From positions 1 to 41,366 of IMG/VR virus record IMGVR_UViG_3300046516_000328: 41,366 bases of DNA; one strand, given 5' to 3'. Position 1 is the first letter of the stretch; each line of letters begins with the position of its first letter. Under the pieces are notes generated by a model that was given only the letters and a program-made list of their open reading frames with translations, was not told the DNA's origin and made no database searches. Below, one piece after another: positions 12,061-18,165 of this stretch. The DNA is from a virus. A program made the position numbers and the translations under genes.

Positions 12061-12089
12061 AGTGTACAATAAAGCGTGCAAAGTATCAA
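12061..12089 (-). promoter_or_regulatory. Early lytic promoter (PR-like) with operator
   Basis: On the minus strand TTGATA (12084-12089) and TACACT (12061-12066) are 17 bases apart; the first gene starts 35 bases downstream of the -10 box. The -10 box overlaps TGTACA (12063-12068), a near match to the palindrome TTTTGTACAAAA at 12135-12146. Two copies of GGCTTAA, 10 bp apart (12099-12105, 12109-12115), lie just upstream. Confidence 0.65.
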
Positions 12090-12134
12090 TTAATTGTAGG
12101 CTTAATGTGGCTTAACTTAGTGAAAACTCTAGTG

Positions 12135-12146
12135 TTTTGTACAAAA
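12135..12146. promoter_or_regulatory. Perfect palindromic operator candidate
   Basis: TTTTGTACAAAA is a perfect 12-bp palindrome between the two divergent regulator genes. Its core TTGTACAA is repeated with one change over the -10 box of the early promoter. These are the best candidates for operators of the HTH repressor or the Cro-like protein. Confidence 0.55.
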
Positions 12147-12151
12147 GTGGG

Positions 12152-12180
12152 TTGCAAAGAGACAATGTTTGCCTCAATAT
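12152..12180 (+). promoter_or_regulatory. Candidate maintenance promoter for the repressor
   Basis: TTGCAA (12152-12157) and CAATAT (12175-12180) are 17 bases apart and about 100 bases upstream of the repressor start. The -10 match is poor, so the promoter may need activation. The palindrome at 12135-12146 lies directly upstream of the -35 box, a usual place for an activating repressor. Confidence 0.35.
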
Positions 12181-12280
12181 CCCGTTAAGGGCTGAGAGAC
12201 GAACAACGATATAGCCCCACAAAATAGCGCCTAAGCGCAGCGACGGGGCCACAAACAACCCGCGACCAAAGGAACCCAAG

Positions 12281-12745
12281 ATGACCGTTGAACCAATCGA
12301 GCGAACCCGACAAAAAAACTTTCTTTGGCTTTTTGAGCAATTCAAAGAGGAAACAAGAAAGCAATGGCCGGATCAGCCTGAGTACGGAATGCTCAAGATG
12401 TTTGCCGAGCGGCTAGGCATGTCGCAGCTCTATGTCTCGCAGATCAAGAACGGCGGCCCAAAGGAAGAAGGGAAGAACGGCCGCGTCATCGGGACCAAGC
12501 TGGCAGACAAGATAGAGAAGGCGCTTGGGCTACCTGGCGGGTGGATGGATACCCAGCACGACGCGGAGCCCCCCAAGAGGCTGCAATCGGCTCCTGAGGC
12601 TACTGGCGAAGACGAAGGGCTCAAGGATGTACTCGATATGGTCTCCGGTCTATATTCGCACTCACCGGACGCCACCCGCGCAGCACTCATTAAGGTCATG
12701 GGCGCAATCGTCACAGGAAAGCCGATCAAACCAGCCTCTCGCTAA
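12281..12745 (+). CDS. HTH phage repressor (CI-like)
   Basis: The 154-aa product has an XRE-like helix-turn-helix (about residues 15-70): FLWLFEQFKEE, MFAERLGMSQLYVSQIKNGG, then VIGTKLADKIEKALGLPGGW. The C-terminal third (about 100-145) is an amphipathic helical region suited to dimerisation. There is no S24 peptidase domain and no Ala-Gly or Cys-Gly cleavage site before one, so RecA-stimulated self-cleavage is unlikely. AAAGGAACCCAAG precedes the ATG. It diverges from the Cro-like early gene, so it is the likely immunity repressor. Confidence 0.85.
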   Translation: MTVEPIERTRQKNFLWLFEQFKEETRKQWPDQPEYGMLKMFAERLGMSQLYVSQIKNGGPKEEGKNGRVIGTKLADKIEKALGLPGGWMDTQHDAEPPKRLQSAPEATGEDEGLKDVLDMVSGLYSHSPDATRAALIKVMGAIVTGKPIKPASR

Positions 12746-12942
12746 CCGGTTGACAAAAGATGAAAATATATCGCGGTAAATATTGCGCATTCGTACGATT
12801 AAAGAAACGATTTCCGTTGGTCGTGTAACTTTGCAACAGAATGATACAAAAAGAGATTGCGTAGTCTTACCATAAGCCTTAATGTGTGTTGGCCCGCTTA
12901 GATAAGCGCGCGTCCCCAACAAGACAAAGAAGGCGAGTAGAA

Positions 12943-13137
12943 ATGACCGGTGAACAAGTTTCGTCAAACGTTGTCGGTATTAACATGCTGCCGGCACTGG
13001 CGCACAACTTACCGAACGAGTGGAGCGATCAGGCGGTTATCAACGCCACTGTCTCTGCTATCAACGCACTTCCCGCCGATCAGCGCCGCGAGGCTATGGC
13101 CGCTCTGCTGGAAATGGTCAACGTCCAGAATTCGTAA
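12943..13137 (+). CDS. 64-aa hypothetical protein
   Basis: The start at 12943 follows AAGGCGAG at 5-base spacing; the longer frame from 12886 has no binding site. The product (MTGEQVSSNVVGINMLPALA, then INALPADQRREAMAALLEMV) is a small helical protein. The 197 bases upstream (12746-12942) contain TTGACA at 12750-12755 without a well-spaced -10 box and a TCGTACGA palindrome at 12793-12800, so the gene may have its own promoter. Expression alongside the repressor would make it a lysogenic gene. Function unknown. Confidence 0.65.
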   Translation: MTGEQVSSNVVGINMLPALAHNLPNEWSDQAVINATVSAINALPADQRREAMAALLEMVNVQNS

Positions 13138-13152
13138 TAAAACACACACTGC

Positions 13153-13181
13153 TTTACTTAAACCCGTCATTTTGGTAAGAT
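13153..13181 (+). promoter_or_regulatory. Candidate promoter after the 64-aa gene
   Basis: TTTACT and TAAGAT are separated by 17 bases in the gene-free stretch 13138-13259. They could drive the short frames at 13272-13584, but the terminator at 13260-13290 lies in between. Matches are only moderate, and the coordinates are good to about 2 bases. Confidence 0.3.
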
Positions 13182-13259
13182 TTGTCTGCGCTGTGCTTCT
13201 CCTGGCTCGGCGCTCGATGAATCCTCATCGGTTCCTTCCGCAGTCTCCATGACTGTTTT

Positions 13260-13290
13260 CCGCTCGCAGAAATGCTTGAGCGGCTTTTTA
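13260..13290 (+). terminator. Rho-independent terminator
   Basis: CCGCTC (13260-13265) and GAGCGG (13278-13283) pair around a 12-base loop that can itself form a GC-GC pair, followed by CTTTTTATT. It would stop transcripts coming from the repressor and the 64-aa gene. Confidence 0.6.
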
Positions 13291-13584
13291 TTCAGCAGCC
13301 GTCGCCTGAGCAATCAAGCGGCGGCTTTGATTTAGGCGGCGGCATGTATTACTCGCATAGGTGTTGGTGGTGCTCGCGCACGCTTCAGCCTGGCGAAGAT
13401 TGCTGTCGCGCAGAAGACAAGTTATTCGTGTTCGCCTGGCGGCTCCCCACTGCCTGACTGCTGGAAAGACAGCGCTTTCACGCATGGCGGCTACTTGTGC
13501 CAGCAAGAGCGCCGGTCGGTCGTCCCGGACAAGCCGCCAGTCGTGAGAGTGAATGCGCAGGCTGATGCGCCGCAACTACAGTAG
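13272..13584 (+). other. Two overlapping short frames, possible broken or frameshifted Cys-rich protein
   Basis: Frame one (13272-13457, 61 aa; internal ATG at 13344) contains HRCWWCSRTLQPGEDCC, which looks like a zinc-binding knuckle. A second frame, open from 13336 to the stop at 13582-13584, contains LPDCWKDSAFTHGGYLCQQE and reads like natural protein, but has no ATG. The two may be one gene joined by a +1 shift, a frameshift mutation, or a second gene with a rare start. No ribosome binding site is convincing for either. Apart from these frames, the region 13138-13651 holds one candidate promoter and one terminator. Confidence 0.35.
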
Positions 13585-13651
13585 TGCGCGCTTTGCGGGG
13601 CTTGCTACAACCCTGTGCCGGAGATCAGCGCCGGCCACTCTCACCAAACAA

Positions 13652-13674
13652 AAAGCCCGCATCGCGCGGGCTTT
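13652..13674. terminator. Bidirectional intrinsic terminator
   Basis: AAAGCCCGC and GCGGGCTTT form a 9-bp GC-rich stem around a 5-base loop. On the minus strand it is followed by a T-run (TTTTTG) and on the plus strand by CTTTAATCATT. It closes the minus-strand pair of small genes at 13677-13957 and isolates them from the region to the left. Confidence 0.85.
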
Positions 13675-13676
13675 AA

Positions 13677-13799
13677 TCATTCTTCATCGTCCGGATCTTC
13701 CTCTGGCTCGTCGTCATCTGCGCCGTCGCACTCGTTGTAGTAGGCGTCGGCTTCTTGATCTAGCCAGTAATCGCGGCTGCACTCAAAGCGCATGTTCAT
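13677..13799 (-). CDS. 40-aa very acidic protein
   Basis: The frame starts at 13799 by ATGA overlap with the 53-aa gene. The product (MNMRFECSRDYWLDQEADAY) ends in an almost wholly acidic tail of about 16 residues (DGADDDEPEEDPDDEE). Such acidic mini-proteins can mimic DNA, as Ocr or Gam-type inhibitors do, but the size and lack of known motif leave this as speculation. It ends 2 bases before the terminator stem. Confidence 0.6.
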   Translation of the reverse strand: MNMRFECSRDYWLDQEADAYYNECDGADDDEPEEDPDDEE

Positions 13800-13957
13800 G
13801 CTTGCTCCGCGATCTTGCGCAGCTCGTTGAGAATGTAATTCGACGATCCGATCGCAGATGCCTTGTCCGGCGATGCCGGCAGAGACGCGACAAGCGCTTG
13901 CAACTTCTCGATCTCCTGCGCTGCGTGCTTCAGAACCAGCTTTTCGAACGTGCTCAT
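13796..13957 (-). CDS. 53-aa hypothetical protein
   Basis: AAAGGAG lies 5 bases before the ATG, and a promoter (TTGCAT, 17 bases, TAGTAT) lies 27 bases further upstream. The product (MSTFEKLVLKHAAQEIEKLQ, then NYILNELRKIAEQA) is two amphipathic helices, probably a helical hairpin. With the acidic 40-aa gene it makes a compact, self-contained minus-strand operon with its own promoter and terminator, set between the immunity region and the late region. That layout is typical of accessory (moron) genes. Confidence 0.65.
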   Translation of the reverse strand: MSTFEKLVLKHAAQEIEKLQALVASLPASPDKASAIGSSNYILNELRKIAEQA

Positions 13958-13983
13958 GGTCACTCCTTTGGTTGCGTGCTACA

Positions 13984-14012
13984 ATACTACAACCGCAGTA
14001 TGATTGATGCAA
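13984..14012 (-). promoter_or_regulatory. Promoter of the two-gene minus-strand unit
   Basis: On the minus strand TTGCAT (14007-14012) and TAGTAT (13984-13989) are 17 bases apart, 26 bases upstream of the 53-aa gene start. A 21-codon plus-strand frame (14000-14065) overlaps the region; I see no ribosome binding site for it. Confidence 0.5.
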
Positions 14013-14119
14013 GAGAAGTATTAGAAAAGATCAAGGAAATTGCGTTAGGTGTAGTTCGTGGATAGTGACGGGCGCTCGCTCGCCTGCATTTAAGCCAACA
14101 CAAGCGTTAAAGGAGCGGC

Positions 14120-14332
14120 ATGGTCGCAATCATCGGGGTTCTCTGCTTCGCAGTGTTCGTGTTCGCAGTGCTGGCGATCGTCATGTTGGCCGCTGAATAT
14201 GACGCGGAATTCGATCGCGAACCTGACGCTCACGCGCAGTTAGCGGGCGACATGCACTTAGCAAAGGTCACGCGCATGGCTGACGCAATGAAGGCTGATC
14301 GCGAAGCCGCGATTAAGCGGATGGCCGAATGA
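14120..14332 (+). CDS. Small membrane protein at the start of the late region
   Basis: The 70-aa product has an N-terminal membrane segment (residues 3-25, IIGVLCFAVFVFAVLAIVML) followed by a charged helical tail. AAAGGAG lies 5 bases before the ATG, and the stop overlaps the next gene by ATGA. It resembles short phage proteins with an Rz-like layout but is too far from the lysis genes to be called a spanin. Function unknown. Confidence 0.75.
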   Translation: MVAIIGVLCFAVFVFAVLAIVMLAAEYDAEFDREPDAHAQLAGDMHLAKVTRMADAMKADREAAIKRMAE

Positions 14333-15498
14333 CGATTGACGCAAAGATCCGCGAGTTTGCGACGCCGCGTCAGATCGAATTCATCGACGCGATCGAGCAA
14401 TACGGCTCAGAGCGCAAAGCGGCTTCCGCGCTTGGGCTGAGTCCCGGCACGATCAGCAACGCACTGGCGTCGCTCAAGAAGCGTGCCGCGCGCTCGGGAT
14501 ATAGCCCGGAACACGATATGACGCGCACGGTCCCTGACGGCTACATCGTCAAGGGCGTGTCGACGTATTACGACGCAGACGGCAAGCCGCGCGCTCAATG
14601 GGTCAAGTCATCTGTCGACGCTGACAGGCAAGAAGCGATCATGCGCGAAGCATTCGCTGCTATGTCCAAAGAGCTGCCGCGCGCAAAGCCGATCGCAAGG
14701 CCGGCGAAGACGAAAGCGGATCTGTGCAACGTCTACACGCTGACGGACTGTCACCTTGGCGCGCTCGCCTGGCACAAGGAAGGCGGCGCCGATTGGGACG
14801 TCAAGATTGCAGAGCGCGTGCTGGTTGCCGCGTTTGAACAGATGGTGAACTCCGCGCCGGCCGCAAAGACTGGCCTGATCGCGCAGCTAGGCGACTTCCT
14901 GCATAGCGACGGCATGCTGCCAGTCACGCCGACGAATGGTCACATTCTCGACCAAGACGGCCGATTCTCGAAGATCGTTGCCGCGGCGCTTCGTGTGCTG
15001 CGTCGCATCGTCAACTTCGCGCTAGAGAAGCACGAACAGGTTGTCGTGCTGATGGCGGAAGGCAATCACGATCTCGCATCAAGCATCTGGCTCCGCGCGA
15101 TGTTTAAGGCGCTGTATGAGAACGAGCCGCGCGTAATCGTCATCGAGTCCGAATTGCCGTATTACGTGCATCAGCACGGCGAAACGCTGATTGCGTTCCA
15201 TCACGGCCACATGAAGCGCAACGACGCTCTGCCGATCTTCTTTGCTGCTCAGTTCCCGAAAGTATGGGGCGCGACAACCAAGCGCTATGCACACACCGGG
15301 CATCGGCATCACGTCGAGGAAAAAGAGCATAGCGGGATGACGGTTATCCAGCATCCGACGATTGCAGCTCGCGACGCATACGCTGCGCGCGGTGGATGGC
15401 TGTCGGAACGTGCTGCTGTAGCGATCACGTATCACGCAAGGTTCGGCCAGGTGGCGAGAACCATCGTAACACCGGATATGTTCGAGGAGGCAGCATGA
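14329..15498 (+). CDS. Calcineurin-like metallophosphoesterase with N-terminal HTH
   Basis: The 389-aa product has an N-terminal helix-turn-helix (residues 10-55, SERKAASALGLSPGTISNAL) and a metallophosphoesterase domain with TDCHLG (139-144), GDFLHSDG (188-195), GNHD (245-248), HGH (292-294) and GHRHH (324-328). These bind two metal ions and hydrolyse phosphoesters, probably in DNA. This fused form is common in phages, usually near packaging genes, with no proven role. A nuclease or phosphatase acting on phage or host DNA is a fair inference; the HTH may direct it to a site such as pac. Confidence 0.9.
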   Translation: MTIDAKIREFATPRQIEFIDAIEQYGSERKAASALGLSPGTISNALASLKKRAARSGYSPEHDMTRTVPDGYIVKGVSTYYDADGKPRAQWVKSSVDADRQEAIMREAFAAMSKELPRAKPIARPAKTKADLCNVYTLTDCHLGALAWHKEGGADWDVKIAERVLVAAFEQMVNSAPAAKTGLIAQLGDFLHSDGMLPVTPTNGHILDQDGRFSKIVAAALRVLRRIVNFALEKHEQVVVLMAEGNHDLASSIWLRAMFKALYENEPRVIVIESELPYYVHQHGETLIAFHHGHMKRNDALPIFFAAQFPKVWGATTKRYAHTGHRHHVEEKEHSGMTVIQHPTIAARDAYAARGGWLSERAAVAITYHARFGQVARTIVTPDMFEEAA

Positions 15499-15707
15499 GG
15501 AAACTCTGCCCGCACGAAGACCTAGACACGCTCGCTGACGCGCTCTGCTGCGCAATGGGGCATCTAATCAGTACTGGCGTGCTCGACGCGCCTAAAGAAG
15601 TCTGCGCGCTGATAGCGATCCGCACTGACGCATACAACGAAGAAGACCTCGACGGACTGTTCAAGGTGGCGACGCAGATTATCGCGCGCTCCAGTAGGAC
15701 GCACTAA
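15495..15707 (+). CDS. 70-aa hypothetical protein
   Basis: The start at 15495 overlaps the phosphoesterase stop by ATGA, after GAGGAGG. The product (MRKLCPHEDLDTLADALCCA, then YNEEDLDGLFKVATQIIA) is helical with three Cys. No known family. The frame starting at 15396 is a shadow. Immediately after its stop comes the structured leader at 15744-15810. Confidence 0.7.
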   Translation: MRKLCPHEDLDTLADALCCAMGHLISTGVLDAPKEVCALIAIRTDAYNEEDLDGLFKVATQIIARSSRTH

Positions 15708-15743
15708 TACATAACCCCAGGCGCAGGTGGGCAAACAGCGTCA

Positions 15744-15810
15744 GCCGCACAGGTCATGGAAGCGTCCTGTCTCCGCCCGCAAGGGAACTCTAGGACGCGC
15801 CGGGTGCGGC
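15744..15810 (+). ncRNA. Nested-hairpin RNA element with GNRA loop
   Basis: Two perfect 7-bp stems are nested: GCCGCAC (15744-15750) with GTGCGGC (15804-15810), and inside it GCGTCCT (15762-15768) with AGGACGC (15792-15798). At the tip CCC-GCAA-GGG (15776-15785) closes a GNRA tetraloop. There is no T-run after it, so it is not an intrinsic terminator. It sits in the 5' leader of the 64-aa membrane gene and could be a regulatory leader, a processed small RNA or a DNA packaging site. I do not recognise an Rfam family. Confidence 0.6.
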
Positions 15811-15835
15811 AACCCTCAACTAACTAGGAGCAAAC

Positions 15836-16030
15836 ATGAAAGCACTTAACCTGTTCGGCTGCATGCTGGGGCTGTTCGTAGTTACGCCGATTTGGTACTT
15901 CCTACTCTATAAGGTGCTTCAGTTTGTCGGCGCGACAGATGTTATGTGGCTCGCATTCTGGATCTACGTCCCGTTTGGGCTAGCTGTTAGCGCCATGATG
16001 AAGATCGCAGGGTCAGCAGAGAAGAAATAG
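15836..16030 (+). CDS. Two-TM small membrane protein
   Basis: The 64-aa product has two hydrophobic segments, about residues 5-32 (FGCMLGLFVVTPIWYFLLYK) and 37-55 (MWLAFWIYVPFGLAVSAMM), and a short basic tail. AGGAG lies 7 bases before the ATG. It is flanked by two strongly structured intergenic elements, so its expression is probably controlled at RNA level. It might be a holin-like or superinfection-exclusion protein; nothing in the sequence decides. Confidence 0.7.
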   Translation: MKALNLFGCMLGLFVVTPIWYFLLYKVLQFVGATDVMWLAFWIYVPFGLAVSAMMKIAGSAEKK

Positions 16031-16041
16031 TGACCATTACC

Positions 16042-16095
16042 GCGCGCTGCTAGTCAGGGCAGGAACCCAGCAACACATACGGACTAGCAGCGCGC
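16042..16095. repeat. Perfect 14-bp inverted repeat (strong hairpin)
   Basis: GCGCGCTGCTAGTC (16042-16055) and GACTAGCAGCGCGC (16082-16095) are exact reverse complements around a 26-base loop that contains GGG-CAGGA-ACCC. There is no T-run, and the stem ends 21 bases before the next start codon. It may be an RNase III or stability site, or a pac/cos-type DNA signal near the candidate small terminase gene. Confidence 0.75.
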
Positions 16096-16116
16096 ACCTT
16101 ACATCTAGGAGTGGCA

Positions 16117-16287
16117 ATGACGGTAAAAGCAAACAACAGCGCGGCATGGTTAGGCGAAGTCGAAAAGCGTGTCGCACATATCAAGGCATCGACGGGCGAA
16201 GAAGCGATCCGCAACGCGCTCGAACTGATTGCGGCTGCGCAGATCCTTCGCGAAGAACTCGCAGTGGAAGCAAGCGAGGGGCGGTGA
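16117..16287 (+). CDS. 56-aa hypothetical protein
   Basis: AGGAG lies 7 bases before the ATG. The product (MTVKANNSAAWLGEVEKRVA, then EEAIRNALELIAAAQILREE) is an acidic helical protein, probably a helical hairpin. Its stop overlaps the next start (TGATG). No family recognised. It lies a short distance after the 14-bp inverted repeat. Confidence 0.68.
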   Translation: MTVKANNSAAWLGEVEKRVAHIKASTGEEAIRNALELIAAAQILREELAVEASEGR

Positions 16288-16481
16288 TGAAAAGCGAGAA
16301 GGTGAGGATTCGCAAGAGATTCGGCGGATGGGTCGCATCGATATTGGATGCGGATTTCGCGATCGGCATTTCGCCTAGAGATGCCTATCTGAATCTTGAG
16401 ATGCATCTTATCGCTCAGGGAAGGACGGCGTTTGTTCGCAGGCACTTTCCGCGCGCCAGAGCAGCAAGCGCGAATATCTGA
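16287..16481 (+). CDS. 64-aa hypothetical protein
   Basis: The start at 16287 overlaps the previous stop (TGATG). The product is basic, with a short beta-like N-terminal part (VRIRKRFGGWVASILDADFA), a middle SPRDAYLNLEMHL helix, and an Arg-rich tail (VRRHFPRARAAS). It could bind nucleic acid. The frame beginning at 16146 is a shadow of the 56-aa gene. Confidence 0.65.
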   Translation: MKSEKVRIRKRFGGWVASILDADFAIGISPRDAYLNLEMHLIAQGRTAFVRRHFPRARAASANI

Positions 16482-16504
16482 AGTAGAGCTTACTGGAAAT
16501 TATC

Positions 16505-16774
16505 ATGCCAGCAGGACGACCAAAGGGATTGCCGAAAACGGGAGGGCGAAAGCCGGGAACGCCTAACAAGACGACGGTAGCCGTAAAGGAAGCGTTTCGT
16601 CAGGCGTTCGAAGATCTCGGCGGCACTCAGGCGCTTGTGACGTGGGCGATGGAGAACCCGACGCAGTTCTATCAACTGTACTCGAAGCTGATCCCGACCG
16701 AGATAGACGCGACGTTGAGCGGCAAGGACGGTGCGCCGGCTGTGAAGATCAACATTGTCAAGTCAAAAGAGTAG
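16505..16774 (+). CDS. DUF5681-like protein, candidate small terminase subunit
   Basis: The 89-aa product starts with an AT-hook-like basic segment (AGRPKGLPKTGGRKPGTPNK, residues 3-22), followed by a helix KEAFRQAFEDLGGTQALVTW and NPTQFYQLYSKLIPTEI. This pattern is common in phages next to packaging or head genes, and I have seen it called DUF5681 or small terminase. The DNA-binding start and place at the head of the structural module fit a packaging recognition role. The large terminase gene is 14 kb away, which is unusual, so the call is tentative. Confidence 0.7.
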   Translation: MPAGRPKGLPKTGGRKPGTPNKTTVAVKEAFRQAFEDLGGTQALVTWAMENPTQFYQLYSKLIPTEIDATLSGKDGAPAVKINIVKSKE

Positions 16775-16781
16775 CGCGGTA

Positions 16782-16807
16782 GAGATTTATCTCGCTTACG
16801 ATATAAT
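16782..16807 (+). promoter_or_regulatory. Candidate late promoter with perfect -10 box
   Basis: A perfect TATAAT lies at 16802-16807, 31 bases before the next start codon. No good -35 box is seen; instead the palindrome GAGAT-TT-ATCTC (16782-16793) occupies that place, which suggests an activator or repressor site. Confidence 0.5.
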
Positions 16808-16838
16808 GCCAAGTAATCCTTACTAATCTGGTGGCCCC

Positions 16839-17120
16839 ATGTCGATCGCTGTGTTCAAACCTCTCGAATCTGCTGATGGCGAGGGCGTAGCCGTTTGGGG
16901 CGTGCTCGCGCAGAAGGTCGTCGACGAGTCCGAGCATGACGCGCACATTGCCGCGGGCTGGTTCGGCTCCGCTGCTGAAGCGCTCGATGCGGCTGAGTTG
17001 GTCAAGCTGGAAAAGGACAACGCGGCATTGCAGGCGCAGATTGCGGACGAGCAGGCGAAGCTGGATGGCCGCACGAAGGCTGCGCGCGAACTGAAGGCGA
17101 AGCAGGGTGGCGCACAGTGA
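16839..17120 (+). CDS. 93-aa hypothetical structural protein
   Basis: The N-terminal half is a small mixed fold (MSIAVFKPLESADGEGVAVW, then AHIAAGWFGSAAEALDAA), the C-terminal half a heptad-like coiled coil (residues 52-88, LVKLEKDNAALQAQIADEQA). Such short proteins just upstream of the gp4-like gene are common in podoviruses and may be head decoration or scaffold-like parts. Its stop overlaps the next GTG start. It follows the promoter at 16782-16807. Confidence 0.7.
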   Translation: MSIAVFKPLESADGEGVAVWGVLAQKVVDESEHDAHIAAGWFGSAAEALDAAELVKLEKDNAALQAQIADEQAKLDGRTKAARELKAKQGGAQ

Positions 17121-17638
17121 AGGCGCCGAAGTCTTACTTCGTCCAGCAAGGGCTTGGCGAGCTTGGGCTTGCCTCTGCCGTCTACGACATGGAACCGGAA
17201 GACCTAGAGCGCATCTGTGAGCGCCTAGACGCATATCTGGCGGAACTGGAAGTGAAGGGCGCGCGCGTTCCTGGCTGGACGTACGCAGACTCGCCGGGCA
17301 TCGCGAATCTGGAAACGGTCGTCAATATCCCGATGCACCTTGTCAACCTCGTGATTCTCTCCGCTGCGATCATCGCGGCTCCGAGCATTGGCAAGAACCT
17401 GTCGTCGATCACTGTCGCGCAACTGAAGATCGCGCGCGACAACATGCTCTACGCGAACAAGAGCATTCCGCAGATGCAGCGCAACACGAACACACCGTAT
17501 GGCTCTGGCAATCAGCGCTTTGCAGATGGCGTGCAGTTCTACGCCAATCGGCCCAAGCAGCTCGACGCGGGTCCGGACTCGGATCTTGAGCATCTAGAGC
17601 TTTGGTCTGGCGACAACAATATTCAAGGGACGGCCTGA
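17117..17638 (+). CDS. P22 gp4-like head completion / tail accessory factor
   Basis: The 173-aa product starts with GTG, overlapping the upstream stop (GTGA). It matches the P22 gp4 (packaged DNA stabilisation) family: GELGLASAVYDMEPEDLERI at the N-terminus, GWTYADSP, a helical centre with LETVVNIPMHLVNLVILSAA, and YGSGNQRF near the end. In P22, twelve gp4 copies bind the portal and seal it to gp10. The gene lies far upstream of the portal gene here, unlike in P22. Confidence 0.85.
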   Translation: MKAPKSYFVQQGLGELGLASAVYDMEPEDLERICERLDAYLAELEVKGARVPGWTYADSPGIANLETVVNIPMHLVNLVILSAAIIAAPSIGKNLSSITVAQLKIARDNMLYANKSIPQMQRNTNTPYGSGNQRFADGVQFYANRPKQLDAGPDSDLEHLELWSGDNNIQGTA

Positions 17639-17639
17639 C

Positions 17640-17849
17640 ATGGCGACGATCAACGATCTACCGTTTTGCGATACGCCAAGCATTTCGGACTCCGTACCGC
17701 TTTACAGGACTTCTTCCGGTGTGACGCAGCGCACATCGGTCAATTTGCTATTGCAGGCACTGGCGCAGCTTCCTACTGTGCAGCCGGTCGCAGGATCTGG
17801 ACAGCTTTGGGTTGATACCGCAAACGGAAACGTAATCAAGGTCGCATAA
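17640..17849 (+). CDS. Stand-alone tailspike anchor-like domain
   Basis: The 69-aa product starts MATINDLPFCDTPSISDSVP and continues YRTSSGVTQRTSVNLLLQAL. The tailspike encoded at 36750-38456 starts with the same layout (MTTINDL, D-K-L-P, NGVTR, LSVLTDQFL), so the small protein is a free version of its N-terminal module. It ends with GQLWVDTANGNVIKVA, as many tail proteins do. It may sit on the tail as an adaptor. It follows the gp4-like gene after one base. Confidence 0.72.
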   Translation: MATINDLPFCDTPSISDSVPLYRTSSGVTQRTSVNLLLQALAQLPTVQPVAGSGQLWVDTANGNVIKVA

Positions 17850-17859
17850 AGGAAAAACA

Positions 17860-18165
17860 ATGAAGACGATGACGCTGAACTTTACGCCGCACGCAATGGG
17901 TAATACCGCAGTAATGAACGCAACGGCGGCTTCGTCGTCTGTGGCAGTCGATACGAAAGCGCCATCGGTCTACGTCTTCAACTCGGGCGCCAATCTCGCG
18001 TTCGTGCGCTGGACGCAAGGCGCATCGACGGCGACGGTCAACGATATGCCGATTCCTGCCGGCTCGATTCAAGTGTTCTCGAAAGGCCCGGCCGATACGT
18101 TCTCGGCCATCTGTTCGAGCGGTTTAACGACGACGCTTTATGTGTCTGCTGGCGCGGGGTCTTAA
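17860..18165 (+). CDS. 101-aa virion-associated beta protein
   Basis: The product (MKTMTLNFTPHAMGNTAVMN, later SVYVFNSGANLAFVRWTQGA and IPAGSIQVFSKGPADTFSAI) is Ser/Thr/Ala-rich and almost wholly beta. The last part reads like a small beta-sandwich found beside phage tail genes. AAAGGAAAAAC precedes the ATG. Its stop is followed directly by the next start (TAAATG). A minor tail or head decoration protein is the most likely role. Confidence 0.72.
   Translation: MKTMTLNFTPHAMGNTAVMNATAASSSVAVDTKAPSVYVFNSGANLAFVRWTQGASTATVNDMPIPAGSIQVFSKGPADTFSAICSSGLTTTLYVSAGAGS

Noticed and set aside
13553-14065. Plus-strand 170-codon frame over the acidic-peptide unit
   Set aside because: It is Arg-rich and crosses the bidirectional terminator; the two minus-strand genes have ribosome binding sites and a promoter. 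Its last 21 codons from the ATG at 14000 look more natural but have no binding site.
16042-16095. Intrinsic terminator at the 14-bp inverted repeat
   Set aside because: The loop is 26 bases and no T-run follows on either strand; the late genes continue in the same direction.
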